This document shows positions 17,193-25,175 of a DNA stretch of 25,233 bases, piece after piece (position 1 is the stretch's first letter; every line of letters starts with the position of its first letter). Both the position numbers and the translations under genes were made by a program. The stretch covers positions 1-25,233 of the forward strand of contig CAZEHJ010000055.1 of the NCBI GenBank assembly GCA_964512485.1. Reading direction: 5' to 3'. The notes under the pieces are model-generated. The model was not told the origin of the DNA. It saw nothing but the letters and a program-made list of their open reading frames with translations, and did no database searches. Origin of the DNA: CAZEHJ01 sp964512485. GTDB lineage: Bacteria; Bacteroidota; Rhodothermia; Rhodothermales; UBA10348.

Positions 17193-17279
17193 CCTCCTTC
17201 AATTCGCTGAATGGAGGGCGGAGCAGGAAACCGGCGGGCCGAGCGGACATTGGACAGTGAACAGAGCAAAACGCTGTCC
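17193..17279 (+). other. Two hairpins between the permease and mutS-like genes
   Basis: Ten bases after the permease stop lies CCTCCTTCA-N6-TGAA-T-GGAGG (17193-17217), a 9-bp stem with a one-base bulge. A second stem GGACAG-N16-CTGTCC (17252-17257 with 17274-17279) sits 27 bases before the next start. Neither is followed by a T run, so they are not standard terminators. They might protect the permease mRNA 3' end or shape the leader of the next gene. Confidence 0.35.
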
Positions 17280-17305
17280 CGACGAACCGTAGGCGATCAC
17301 ACCCC

Positions 17306-19162
17306 TTGAATCCAGCCACCCTCAAGATCGAAGAGTTTCTTGCGAGAACCATCGTGCGATTGGAGTCGCGCCTTGAGGTCCTTCTCAGAAAAAGCGCCCG
17401 CTATTCCTGGCTGCGACTGGCCATTTTTATCGTCGGCACGGTGTGGGTGGGATATTTCTATTCGCGTGATATGGGCAATGGTGTCGCCATATCGACGCTA
17501 GTCTTCGTGGCTGTCTTCCTTGCGGCGGTAAAGAGCCACAACAGAATTATCCGCAGCATTCGCCGACACCGGATAGCAGTGTCGATCAAACAAACCCACA
17601 TCGCCCGTATTCATCGGGACTGGGAAAGCATTGAGAATCGTGACCCTGCTGGTGTGGGTGCGAGCCACCCCTTCTCTCGAGATCTGGACCTGACGGGGCA
17701 ACGCTCTCTGCAGCACCTGATTGACACGTCTTTTTCCAGGGGTGGAAGCGATCGTGTACGGGAATGGTTACTCGAAACCCGACCCGATCCCCAAGAGAGT
17801 GAGCAAAGGCAGAAGTTGATTGGCGAACTCGTTCCTCTTTCATCTTTTCAGGACCGGATTTCGCTACTCAGCGCCGAGGTTTCGAAAGAGGGAAACACCA
17901 GATTTGATGGCGATCGATTGCTGGCCTGGCTTGGCACGCATCGCATTGACGGCCGCTTCAATCTGATCCTCTGGCTGTTAGGCACCCTGGCCGTTTTGAC
18001 GCCCATTCTGGTAGGATTTCGTGTTACGGGTTTCACATCTACAAACTTCTGGGTGTATTCACTCGGTACGTATGTCGTCGTGTACTTCCTCAATTTCAGA
18101 CTGTACGAACATCTTTTCGATGAAGCTGAGCATCTGTATTCGGAATTGAACCTGTTTCGCCCGGTCCTGAAGTATCTGGAACGATTCCGATTCAGTCGTG
18201 GAAGCGAACTGGAAAGCCTGGCGGCTCCGTTCAAGATGAAGGGTCAGCCGCCATCGACCTATTTGAAGCAGGTAATGTGGCTTTCCATGGCCGCGAGTGC
18301 TCAAAAGAATGATGTGGCCCGGATTGTCCTGAATCTTCTTTTGCCGTGGGAAATGTACTTCGCGCGGAAACTGGAGCTCTACAAAGTGAGGCTCCGGGAC
18401 CGGTTACCGCAGTGGCTCAACGCGCTTCACACATTCGAAGCGGCCGGCGCGTTCGCCACGTTCGGCTATCTGAATCCTGACTTTACATTTGCTACGCTCG
18501 ATTCGTCTGCATCTACTTCGCTGCTTGAATCCAGAGGACTCGGACATCCGCTAATCGAGCCGAAGGAGCGCATTGCAAATGATTTCGACATAGACTCCCT
18601 GGGCGATCTGGCTCTGGTGACCGGCTCGAACATGTCGGGTAAAAGTACTTTCCTGAGAACGGTCGGGATCAACCTCGTCCTGGCCCGTGTCGGAGCGCCC
18701 GTGAACGCCACATTTCTCAAGACTGCGCCGGTTCGTCTCTTCACCTGCATCAACGTCTCTGATTCGGTGAATGACGGGATATCGTACTTCTATGCTGAGG
18801 TAAAACGACTGAAAAACCTCCTCGACGAACTGGAGAAGCCGGATGAATATCCGCTCATGTATCTGATTGACGAGGTATTTCGGGGCACCAACAACCGGGA
18901 GCGACTTCAGGGCAGCAGATCTCTGTTGCGGTCGCTGTGCAAACTCGAAGGCGCCGGCATCGTCTCAACCCACGATCTGGAATTGACGGAATTGTCCGAT
19001 CATGTCTCGTCGATGTCGAACTATCATTTTCGCGAACACATCAGCGAGGGCAAGATGGTGTTCGACTATCTGCTCAGAACAGGACCAAGTCCCACAACGA
19101 ACGCGCTGACCATCATGAAGATGGAAGGGCTGATTGACGACGAAGGAGAGGCGTCGGCCTGA
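17306..19162 (+). CDS. Membrane-anchored MutS-family ATPase
   Basis: A 618-residue protein with the MutS core and ATPase domains but no mismatch-recognition domain I. Four hydrophobic segments (about 34-52, 58-75, 218-238, 246-263) make two hairpins, so it is probably an inner-membrane protein. The ATPase shows HPLI before the core, Walker A GSNMSGKST (440-448), a segment NDGISYFYAEVKRLKN, Walker B LMYLIDEVFRGTNNRER (517-533) and the STHDLEL switch (554-560). The start is a TTG at 17306; no ATG exists between the upstream in-frame stop at 17258 and residue 56. Families of this type occur in Bacteroidota beside unrelated genes, and no repair role is established. A structural or DNA-tethering function is possible. 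It is convergent with the large fusion gene. Confidence 0.82.
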   Translation: MNPATLKIEEFLARTIVRLESRLEVLLRKSARYSWLRLAIFIVGTVWVGYFYSRDMGNGVAISTLVFVAVFLAAVKSHNRIIRSIRRHRIAVSIKQTHIARIHRDWESIENRDPAGVGASHPFSRDLDLTGQRSLQHLIDTSFSRGGSDRVREWLLETRPDPQESEQRQKLIGELVPLSSFQDRISLLSAEVSKEGNTRFDGDRLLAWLGTHRIDGRFNLILWLLGTLAVLTPILVGFRVTGFTSTNFWVYSLGTYVVVYFLNFRLYEHLFDEAEHLYSELNLFRPVLKYLERFRFSRGSELESLAAPFKMKGQPPSTYLKQVMWLSMAASAQKNDVARIVLNLLLPWEMYFARKLELYKVRLRDRLPQWLNALHTFEAAGAFATFGYLNPDFTFATLDSSASTSLLESRGLGHPLIEPKERIANDFDIDSLGDLALVTGSNMSGKSTFLRTVGINLVLARVGAPVNATFLKTAPVRLFTCINVSDSVNDGISYFYAEVKRLKNLLDELEKPDEYPLMYLIDEVFRGTNNRERLQGSRSLLRSLCKLEGAGIVSTHDLELTELSDHVSSMSNYHFREHISEGKMVFDYLLRTGPSPTTNALTIMKMEGLIDDEGEASA

Positions 19163-19208
19163 GGTCCGCGTCCGATCAGTGAGGCGCTGGCTGCCAACTC
19201 AAGCTCCC

Positions 19209-22200
19209 TCACGAGAGGCGATTGAGAACAGGGTTTTCGGACAGTACGGTATCGAGCGTCTCGACAAGCTGGACGGCATTGGCGCTTGTGAAAAGCATCG
19301 GCGGCTTGATCTTCAAAACATTGTGCAAGGGGCCGTCCGTAGATATCAGTATACCGTTGTCCCGCAAACGGTTGGCAACATATGAGGCTTCCTCGTCGGC
19401 AGGCTCAAGCGTTTCGCCATTCAGTACCAGTTCCACGCCCACGAACAGCCCAACTCCACGTACATCACCGATGATGGCGTGACGATCCATGAGGCCGGTC
19501 AGACCATCGAGCAGAACAGTGCCGACTTCGAGAGCATGCTGTTGGAGGCCCCGGTCTTCGATTTCATCGAGTACAGCCAGACCGACGGCACATGATGCCG
19601 GGTTGCCGCCGAACGTGTTGAAATACTCCATGCCATTGTCAAATGCATCCGCGATTGCGCGCGTGGTGACAACGGCGCCCAGAGGGTGGCCATTACCGAT
19701 GGGTTTTCCGATGACGACAATGTCCGGTACGACGCCATCCAGTTCAAACCCCCAGAACACGCTTCCGGCGCGCCCCATCCCGACCTGAACCTCATCGGCG
19801 ATGAATACTCCTCCAGCCTCGCGTATATGTTCGGCGGCCTCGCGCAGGTAGGACGGGGGAGGTACAATCTGACCCCCGCAACCAGGCACGGACTCGGCGA
19901 TGAACGCGGCAGCATCGGCCTTTGCTGAGACGTCACGGATCGTTTCGGCATACGCTCGGCCCGTTTCACGAGTCATTCCCTTGAACGGGCCCCGATACGC
20001 ATCGGGCATGGGCACCATGTGAGTCTGGCCGGGTTTGCCGCTTCCGCCTTTTCCGTCAAACTTGTAGGGGCTGATGCCGATCAGGGTTGTGAGATTTCCG
20101 TGATAGGCACCGTCCAGAACGATGGTATCCTGTTTTCCGGTGTAGGTGCGCGCCAGGCGAAGCGCCAGATCGTTCGCCTCAGATCCTGAGTTGACGAAAA
20201 AGCAGACTTCCAGCGGATCCGGAAGTGTAGATGACAGACGTTCGGCGTAGCGTAAGATGTTCTCGTGCAGGTACCGCGTATTGGTTGTGAGGGTCTGCAT
20301 CTGGTTTTGCAGCGCCTCGACGACCCGCGGATTCGAGTGACCGACGTGCGGGACGTTGTTGACGGCGTCGAGATAGGCGCGGCCTTCTGCGTCGTAGAGG
20401 TACTGTTCGTACCCGCGAACGATGTGCAGCTTGTTGCTGTACGCGATACTGAGTGCAGACCCGATATGCTGTTTCCGGCGCTCAAGCAGGCTTTCGATGG
20501 ACGCTCGTTCGGGCGCGGCCACTGCAGCGCCGAGGCCAAGCAGGTCTGCCGGGCAAGGAGAGAGGGAATGCCAGGTAGAGCAGTGTGAAGGAGTCGCCAC
20601 ACCCGGAAATGTGCCCTCCAGATCCAGAAGATCGGTGACAATCTGAAAATGCAGATGGGGCACCCAGCCTCCATTTTCCCTGAAAGGACCGAGCCTCACA
20701 AACGACTCGCCGGCTTCTACTTGCCCACCAACCTCGAGCGCATTGACCGAGGCGTGGCTCAGATGGCCGTACAAGGTCCAGAATTTCGGGCAGTCTAGCG
20801 GCGCGTGTTCGAGAATGACGCATCCGCCGTAGTCGAACTCATCGTGATGCACACACTTCGAGTGGACACGGCCAGCCAACGGGGCCTGGACTCCCGCTTC
20901 GGCGGGTCTGAACAGGTCGACGCCGATGTGAATCGTGCGCCGCTCTCCTGACATCGTGGCGTAGGCGTCACCCGTGTACGCCAGGCGTGGCTCGTCCCAT
21001 CGACCCACTCCCACGGCGTCACCCGTTCGGTTCCAGATCTCGGTTGCGGCATGGCCGGGGACCGTCAGAGCGGTCGGGCCGAACTCCAGACTGGCCACGG
21101 AGAAATCAAAAAATACCGGGGCAGCATCCGGATTCGCCCCAGTCACAACCGGCGCGAATGTGTCGCGATGCTCAGCGAGCCATGTCCGCACCTCTTTCGA
21201 ACCCGGCACAGCCTCCCAGCCAAGCGCGGCTCGGATTCGATACGTCGCCAATCTGGGGTGGATCTCACGCATTTTGCGAAGGCACTCCCACGCGTGCTTC
21301 TCTGAGATGGACAGGTATTCATTGTCAGGCTCCTCTGCCCTCTGGGCAGCGGACATACACACGCTTTTTGCCAGTCGGGCTCCCACGAGGGGGTAAATCA
21401 CCGAGATTTCCCTCTCAGTAAGAGGGCTTTCAGCGTGATATCCTTCGGTCACGGCGCACATGGTGTCCACGGGATCCTCGCCATGAAGAGCCAGATATGC
21501 CACCGCTATTGCGAGATTGCAGATGCGGGGTGATTCCACAATATCACCGAAATCCAACAGCCCGCTCACTTCTCCTGCTGCGTCAACCAGCAGGTTGTAA
21601 TCATTTGCATCGTTATGAATAACCTGGGACGGTAATTCTGCCGAGATGGCCCCGAAATTGTCGCGATACAGGTCCAGGAAGTAGCTGATCAGAGGGCGGT
21701 CGCTACCGGGCACGGCTTCGATCTTGGCCTCGATGATCTGGGCTGCATACATCAGGTCCCACTGGAAATTTTTCAGCGCCCCTTCACCGCTGATCGTTGA
21801 AAGTGCCACATCTGATTGTGCCAGAAGAGCACCCACCTGTTGGCTCATAAGCGCTGACTTGGGGTGGTACAGACCCAATGGTTTGCCCTCAAGCCAGGAT
21901 ACAAGTCTCACCTGGTGCGTCCCCAAGTCTCCCTCCAACTCCATACTCCCCAGCGTTCGCGCCACCGGTAATCCAGCCTCTTCCAGCCGCGTCATGGCTC
22001 TGTGCTGAAGGTCGAAGTGTGCCGGGTCTTCCAGCGTACTGAAAATCTTGAGCACGGTCGAGCGACCTTCTTTATCACGCAACCTGAAATTCTGACCACG
22101 CTCACTCGGTAGTTCTGTTGCTGTTGCCTCCAGCTGAAATCCGGAACGGGCCAGATCTTCTGCCTGTGACGGCGACAGTGTGGACCGTCCCTGCTTTATG

Positions 22201-22217
22201 TCTGGAACTACTCTCAT
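19209..22217 (-). CDS. Trifunctional fusion: APH-type kinase, M23 peptidase, class III aminotransferase/phospho-lyase
   Basis: A 1002-residue fusion. Residues about 25-330: APH/choline-kinase-like phosphotransferase with HNDANDYNLL (H201, D203, N208) and metal site LLDFGD (D222). Residues about 385-535: LytM/M23 peptidase fold with zinc ligands H430-x3-D434 and H521-x-H523, plus YGHLSH (H485). Residues about 570-1002: class III PLP enzyme with SGSEAND, DGAYHGN, ADEVQVGMGR (D808) and PLP lysine K838 in IGKPIGNGHPLG. All active sites look complete, and no signal peptide is visible, so it is cytoplasmic. The ends resemble hydroxylysine kinase (HYKK) and the phospho-lyases PHYKPL/ETNPPL, which phosphorylate an amino alcohol and then eliminate phosphate and ammonia. 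The gene starts 3 bases after the upstream oxidoreductase stop. Hydroxylysine as substrate is inferred from the neighbours; phosphoethanolamine is an alternative. Confidence 0.88.
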   Translation of the reverse strand: MRVVPDIKQGRSTLSPSQAEDLARSGFQLEATATELPSERGQNFRLRDKEGRSTVLKIFSTLEDPAHFDLQHRAMTRLEEAGLPVARTLGSMELEGDLGTHQVRLVSWLEGKPLGLYHPKSALMSQQVGALLAQSDVALSTISGEGALKNFQWDLMYAAQIIEAKIEAVPGSDRPLISYFLDLYRDNFGAISAELPSQVIHNDANDYNLLVDAAGEVSGLLDFGDIVESPRICNLAIAVAYLALHGEDPVDTMCAVTEGYHAESPLTEREISVIYPLVGARLAKSVCMSAAQRAEEPDNEYLSISEKHAWECLRKMREIHPRLATYRIRAALGWEAVPGSKEVRTWLAEHRDTFAPVVTGANPDAAPVFFDFSVASLEFGPTALTVPGHAATEIWNRTGDAVGVGRWDEPRLAYTGDAYATMSGERRTIHIGVDLFRPAEAGVQAPLAGRVHSKCVHHDEFDYGGCVILEHAPLDCPKFWTLYGHLSHASVNALEVGGQVEAGESFVRLGPFRENGGWVPHLHFQIVTDLLDLEGTFPGVATPSHCSTWHSLSPCPADLLGLGAAVAAPERASIESLLERRKQHIGSALSIAYSNKLHIVRGYEQYLYDAEGRAYLDAVNNVPHVGHSNPRVVEALQNQMQTLTTNTRYLHENILRYAERLSSTLPDPLEVCFFVNSGSEANDLALRLARTYTGKQDTIVLDGAYHGNLTTLIGISPYKFDGKGGSGKPGQTHMVPMPDAYRGPFKGMTRETGRAYAETIRDVSAKADAAAFIAESVPGCGGQIVPPPSYLREAAEHIREAGGVFIADEVQVGMGRAGSVFWGFELDGVVPDIVVIGKPIGNGHPLGAVVTTRAIADAFDNGMEYFNTFGGNPASCAVGLAVLDEIEDRGLQQHALEVGTVLLDGLTGLMDRHAIIGDVRGVGLFVGVELVLNGETLEPADEEASYVANRLRDNGILISTDGPLHNVLKIKPPMLFTSANAVQLVETLDTVLSENPVLNRLS

Positions 22218-22220
22218 GCT

Positions 22221-23465
22221 CTAGTGCCTGTCGGCCTTTAACGATGACATGTCGAGTGTCGGCTCTATGCCGGAAATCAGCTCTGCAATCAGCTTCCCCG
22301 TGACAGGACCCAGGGTCACGCCCATCATGCCGTGTCCCGAGGCTACGAAAGCGTTGTTGATTTTCGGAACGGCGTCTATGTAGGGTAGTCCGTCCGGAGA
22401 AGCGGGGCGGAAGCCCGACCAGGTTTTGACACTGGCGACTGTTTCGGGGCTGAAGTATTTCTCGGCCTGTCGACGCAGGGGGCGAGCCCGACGTTCATCG
22501 ATGGAGTCGTCAAATCCCTGGAGTGCCAGTGTGCCGCCAAAACGAACACATCCCGGCATGGGTGTAATGGTGAGTTTTTCGTCTGTCAAAACGCAGGGAA
22601 TGCGCATTTTTGAGTCGGGTGCGGGGACCGTGACGCTGTATCCTTTTGCCGGTTGAACAGGCAATTGCAGTCCCAGGCCTGCAACAAGGTGGGGTGTCCA
22701 TGAGCCAGCGGCAATCACGAAATGATCCGCGGCTATCTCACCCATCGTCCCCGTTGCGTGGACCAATCGATTGCCCGATTTGCCAAGTTTTGTAATCTCG
22801 CCATCCATGAACGTGACGCCTCTGGAGACAAGCGACGATTCCAGAGCTCTCAACAGTCGCTCCGGATGAATGCTCGCGTCCTGCCGGAAAAACACCGATC
22901 CCGTGAGGTCAGACTTCAGCGCCGGTTCGAGGGCCAGCGTTCCGTCGCGGTCCAGCGTTTCGATTTCCAATCCAGCTTCGGCTGCTATTACGGCCAGTTC
23001 TTCATTGTCTTTCGCCGCTTTTTCCGAGTTGTGCAGCATGAGCAGGCCGTCGTGCTCGAGACCAACGTCCGAGAATCCTGCAAGCGAGCACATTTCGGTC
23101 AGCAGATCTCGACTCGCAATACTCATATCCCGCAGAATCGGAACAGCGTGGCGCACATGTTCTTCTGTACAATGCTTCTGAAACAGCCACAGCCATTTCA
23201 TGAACTTCGGATTCGCACTGGGTTTGATGTAGAGCGGGCTCTCGGGATTCATGAGCCACTTCATTCCCTTGGCAATGACGCCCGGCGCCGAGAGGGGAAT
23301 GATATGACTGGGGACGATCATGCCGGCATTGCCGGTCGAGGCGCCTTCTGTATAGCGTCCGCGGTCCACGATGCACACGCTTGCGCCCTGAAGCTGGAGG
23401 TAGTGAGCGCATGACATGCCTACGACCCCTCCACCGATTACAACTACGTCAAAACGTGAACCCAT
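22221..23465 (-). CDS. FAD-dependent D-amino acid oxidoreductase, probably D-hydroxyproline dehydrogenase/oxidase
   Basis: A 414-residue DAO-family flavoenzyme. The N-terminal FAD-binding fold is VVVIGGGVVGMSCAHYL with the following acidic strand end (CIVDRG), and near the C-terminus there is a second FAD contact, ASGHGMMGVTLGPVTGKL. The family includes DadA-type dehydrogenases and D-hydroxyproline oxidases. Directly after 4-hydroxyproline epimerase, the best role is oxidation of cis-4-hydroxy-D-proline to pyrroline-4-hydroxy-2-carboxylate. I place the start at the ATG at 23465: it has a good Shine-Dalgarno sequence 6 bases ahead. The ATG at 23516 would add 17 residues overlapping the epimerase gene. 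Ten bases separate the epimerase stop from this start. A general D-amino acid dehydrogenase is the main alternative. Confidence 0.85.
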   Translation of the reverse strand: MGSRFDVVVIGGGVVGMSCAHYLQLQGASVCIVDRGRYTEGASTGNAGMIVPSHIIPLSAPGVIAKGMKWLMNPESPLYIKPSANPKFMKWLWLFQKHCTEEHVRHAVPILRDMSIASRDLLTEMCSLAGFSDVGLEHDGLLMLHNSEKAAKDNEELAVIAAEAGLEIETLDRDGTLALEPALKSDLTGSVFFRQDASIHPERLLRALESSLVSRGVTFMDGEITKLGKSGNRLVHATGTMGEIAADHFVIAAGSWTPHLVAGLGLQLPVQPAKGYSVTVPAPDSKMRIPCVLTDEKLTITPMPGCVRFGGTLALQGFDDSIDERRARPLRRQAEKYFSPETVASVKTWSGFRPASPDGLPYIDAVPKINNAFVASGHGMMGVTLGPVTGKLIAELISGIEPTLDMSSLKADRH

Positions 23466-23471
23466 TCTGTT

Positions 23472-23477
23472 CTCCCT
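23472..23477 (-). promoter_or_regulatory. Shine-Dalgarno sequence deciding the oxidoreductase start
   Basis: The minus strand reads AGGGAG here, six bases before the ATG at 23465, and overlaps the TAG stop of the epimerase gene. It is one of the few strong ribosome sites in the window, and it supports the shorter start and translational coupling with the epimerase. Confidence 0.6.
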
Positions 23478-24477
23478 AGGTGACCGAGAATCCATGGGCA
23501 TATGGATCATCGTCATCGATAATGATATTGTTGTAGCCCATCACCCGCGCCCATCCTTCGATGCTGGGAACGATGGCGTCAAAGTCGCCGACCTTGGTCG
23601 TGTCCTCAACCCTGCCGACGAACTGACTCCCGATGATGCTCTCGTGCACGAAATCATCTCCTTTCTTGAGCTTGCCGTGGGCGGCCCACTGAGCCATCCG
23701 GCTCGACGTTCCTGTTCCACATGGAGAGCGGTCGATTGCCTTATTTCCGTAAAAAACGGCGTTTCTAGCGTGTGAACCCTCAATTGTGGGCTTCCCGGTC
23801 CAAAGCATGTGGCTCATTCCCTGTATCCGTTCGTCCTCGGGATGAACGAAATCATAGATCTCGTTGATGCGGTGACGGACGATAGGGCTCCAGCGGACAA
23901 GGTCAGCGGCGGTATAGTCGGCGATGTCAGAAAAATTCTCCTGACTGTCCACGATAGCGTAGAAATTTCCGCCATATCCGACGTCGACACTGATCGGGCC
24001 CAGATCCGGGCACTCAACAACGAGGCCTTCCACATAGAGGAACGACGGAATATTGACCAACCGAACACTCGCAACGCGGTCGCCATCGAGAGTATAGAAC
24101 GCGTCTACCCTACCGGCGGGTGTGTCGAGACGGACAACACCTGGTTGAGCAGGAGTAACCAATCCTTCCTGCAGCATCACTGTCACTGTTCCAATCGTAC
24201 CATGACCGCACATGGGAAGGCATCCACTGGTCTCGATGTACAGCACTCCGATGTCACAGTCTTCACGCGTTGATTCGTATAGGATACTCCCGGACATGAT
24301 ATCGTGACCACGTGGTTCGAACATGAGTCCCAACCGGATCCAGTCGAATTCGCGCAGAAAATGTGCGCGACGTTCAATCATCGAATTTCCCTCGAGCACC
24401 GGGCCGCCCTGGCGGACCACACGTACGGGATTGCCGCAGGTGTGTGAGTCGATGCAATCGAAGTAGTGTACAGCCAT
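23476..24477 (-). CDS. 4-Hydroxyproline 2-epimerase (proline racemase family)
   Basis: A 333-residue member of the proline racemase superfamily. Both catalytic cysteines are present: C90 in MCGHGTIG and C253 in DRSPCGTGTS, so it is a racemase/epimerase rather than a trans-3-hydroxyproline dehydratase, in which the first cysteine is replaced. Other family marks are DSHTCGNPVRVV (10-21), FEPRGHDIMSGS (53-64) and HESIIGSQFVGRV. Together they match bacterial 4-hydroxyproline epimerases, which invert trans-4-hydroxy-L-proline to cis-4-hydroxy-D-proline. It lies 32 bases after the GntR gene and 10 before the D-amino acid oxidoreductase that would use the product. Start at ATG 24477 lacks a clear Shine-Dalgarno sequence. 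Proline racemase activity cannot be excluded by sequence alone. Confidence 0.9.
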   Translation of the reverse strand: MAVHYFDCIDSHTCGNPVRVVRQGGPVLEGNSMIERRAHFLREFDWIRLGLMFEPRGHDIMSGSILYESTREDCDIGVLYIETSGCLPMCGHGTIGTVTVMLQEGLVTPAQPGVVRLDTPAGRVDAFYTLDGDRVASVRLVNIPSFLYVEGLVVECPDLGPISVDVGYGGNFYAIVDSQENFSDIADYTAADLVRWSPIVRHRINEIYDFVHPEDERIQGMSHMLWTGKPTIEGSHARNAVFYGNKAIDRSPCGTGTSSRMAQWAAHGKLKKGDDFVHESIIGSQFVGRVEDTTKVGDFDAIVPSIEGWARVMGYNNIIIDDDDPYAHGFSVT

Positions 24478-24509
24478 GTATGAGGATTCTGCTACGGGTT
24501 GATCAGTGC

Positions 24510-25175
24510 CTATTCCAGGTCGAGTGCGCGCCGCGCAAACGATTCCAGATAAGCTATCAATGCTTCAGAGGCTTTGCCAGCTTCTTCTGATTTTCCTGCT
24601 GCAACTTCACGCATGATTCTGGCGTGCAGGTCGGCACTGTGATGCAGGTCTCCGAAGTGTCGAAAAACGGACCAAAACCTTCTGCAATGAGCGTGTAGAG
24701 GGCTTACAGCCTGAAAAGCGTACGGATTTCGACAGGCTCGCTCCAGAATATCGTCACACGTGCGATCAAGACGCATAAAAGCATCGTCGTCCCCAAGCTG
24801 GACGGCTTCGGCCATTCCGTCGGAGCAGGCCATGAGTGCCTCCCTCTCTTTCGGTGAGGCCCGGCGCGCGGCCTGACGGGCTATGAGCGAATCCAGAACG
24901 GCTCTCGTATCCAGAAGATTGAGATATTCGGAGGCGTTGATGTCCGTGACCAGCATGCCGCGACGAGGCAGCGCCGTAACGAGTCGATCAGAAGCCAGGC
25001 GTTGGAGCGCCTCGCGCAGCGGAGTACGCCCGATACCGATGCGCTCAGCCAGATCAGTCTCGGTGAAGACCGTCCCCGGAGCCAGCTCCAGGGACACAAT
25101 CATCCGTTCAATCTCCTCGTAGGCGCGATCGCTCAGCGAAGATGCACTGGATTCGATGTCTGCTGCGATGGCCAC
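24510..25175 (-). CDS. GntR-family (FCD/FadR-type) transcriptional regulator
   Basis: A 221-residue regulator. The N-terminal winged helix (about 15-80) has the GntR signature LAPGTVFTETDLAERIGIGRT followed by PLREALQRLASDRLV. The all-helical FCD effector domain follows (about 90-215), with metal or ligand residues suggested by LDRTCDDILERACRNP and the HSADLHARIMREVAAG segment. It starts at GTG 25175, overlapping the preceding TAG stop by one base; an in-frame TGA upstream leaves no other start before residue 25. As the regulator embedded in the hydroxyproline operon it probably represses it and releases DNA when a pathway amino acid or acid is bound; its operator is likely beyond the window edge. 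Confidence 0.9.
   Translation of the reverse strand: MAIAADIESSASSLSDRAYEEIERMIVSLELAPGTVFTETDLAERIGIGRTPLREALQRLASDRLVTALPRRGMLVTDINASEYLNLLDTRAVLDSLIARQAARRASPKEREALMACSDGMAEAVQLGDDDAFMRLDRTCDDILERACRNPYAFQAVSPLHAHCRRFWSVFRHFGDLHHSADLHARIMREVAAGKSEEAGKASEALIAYLESFARRALDLE

Noticed and set aside
19179..19212. GTGAGG/CCTCAC repeat between the convergent mutS-like and fusion genes as a bidirectional terminator
   Set aside because: Loop of 22 bases, no T run, and the right arm overlaps the fusion gene's stop codon.
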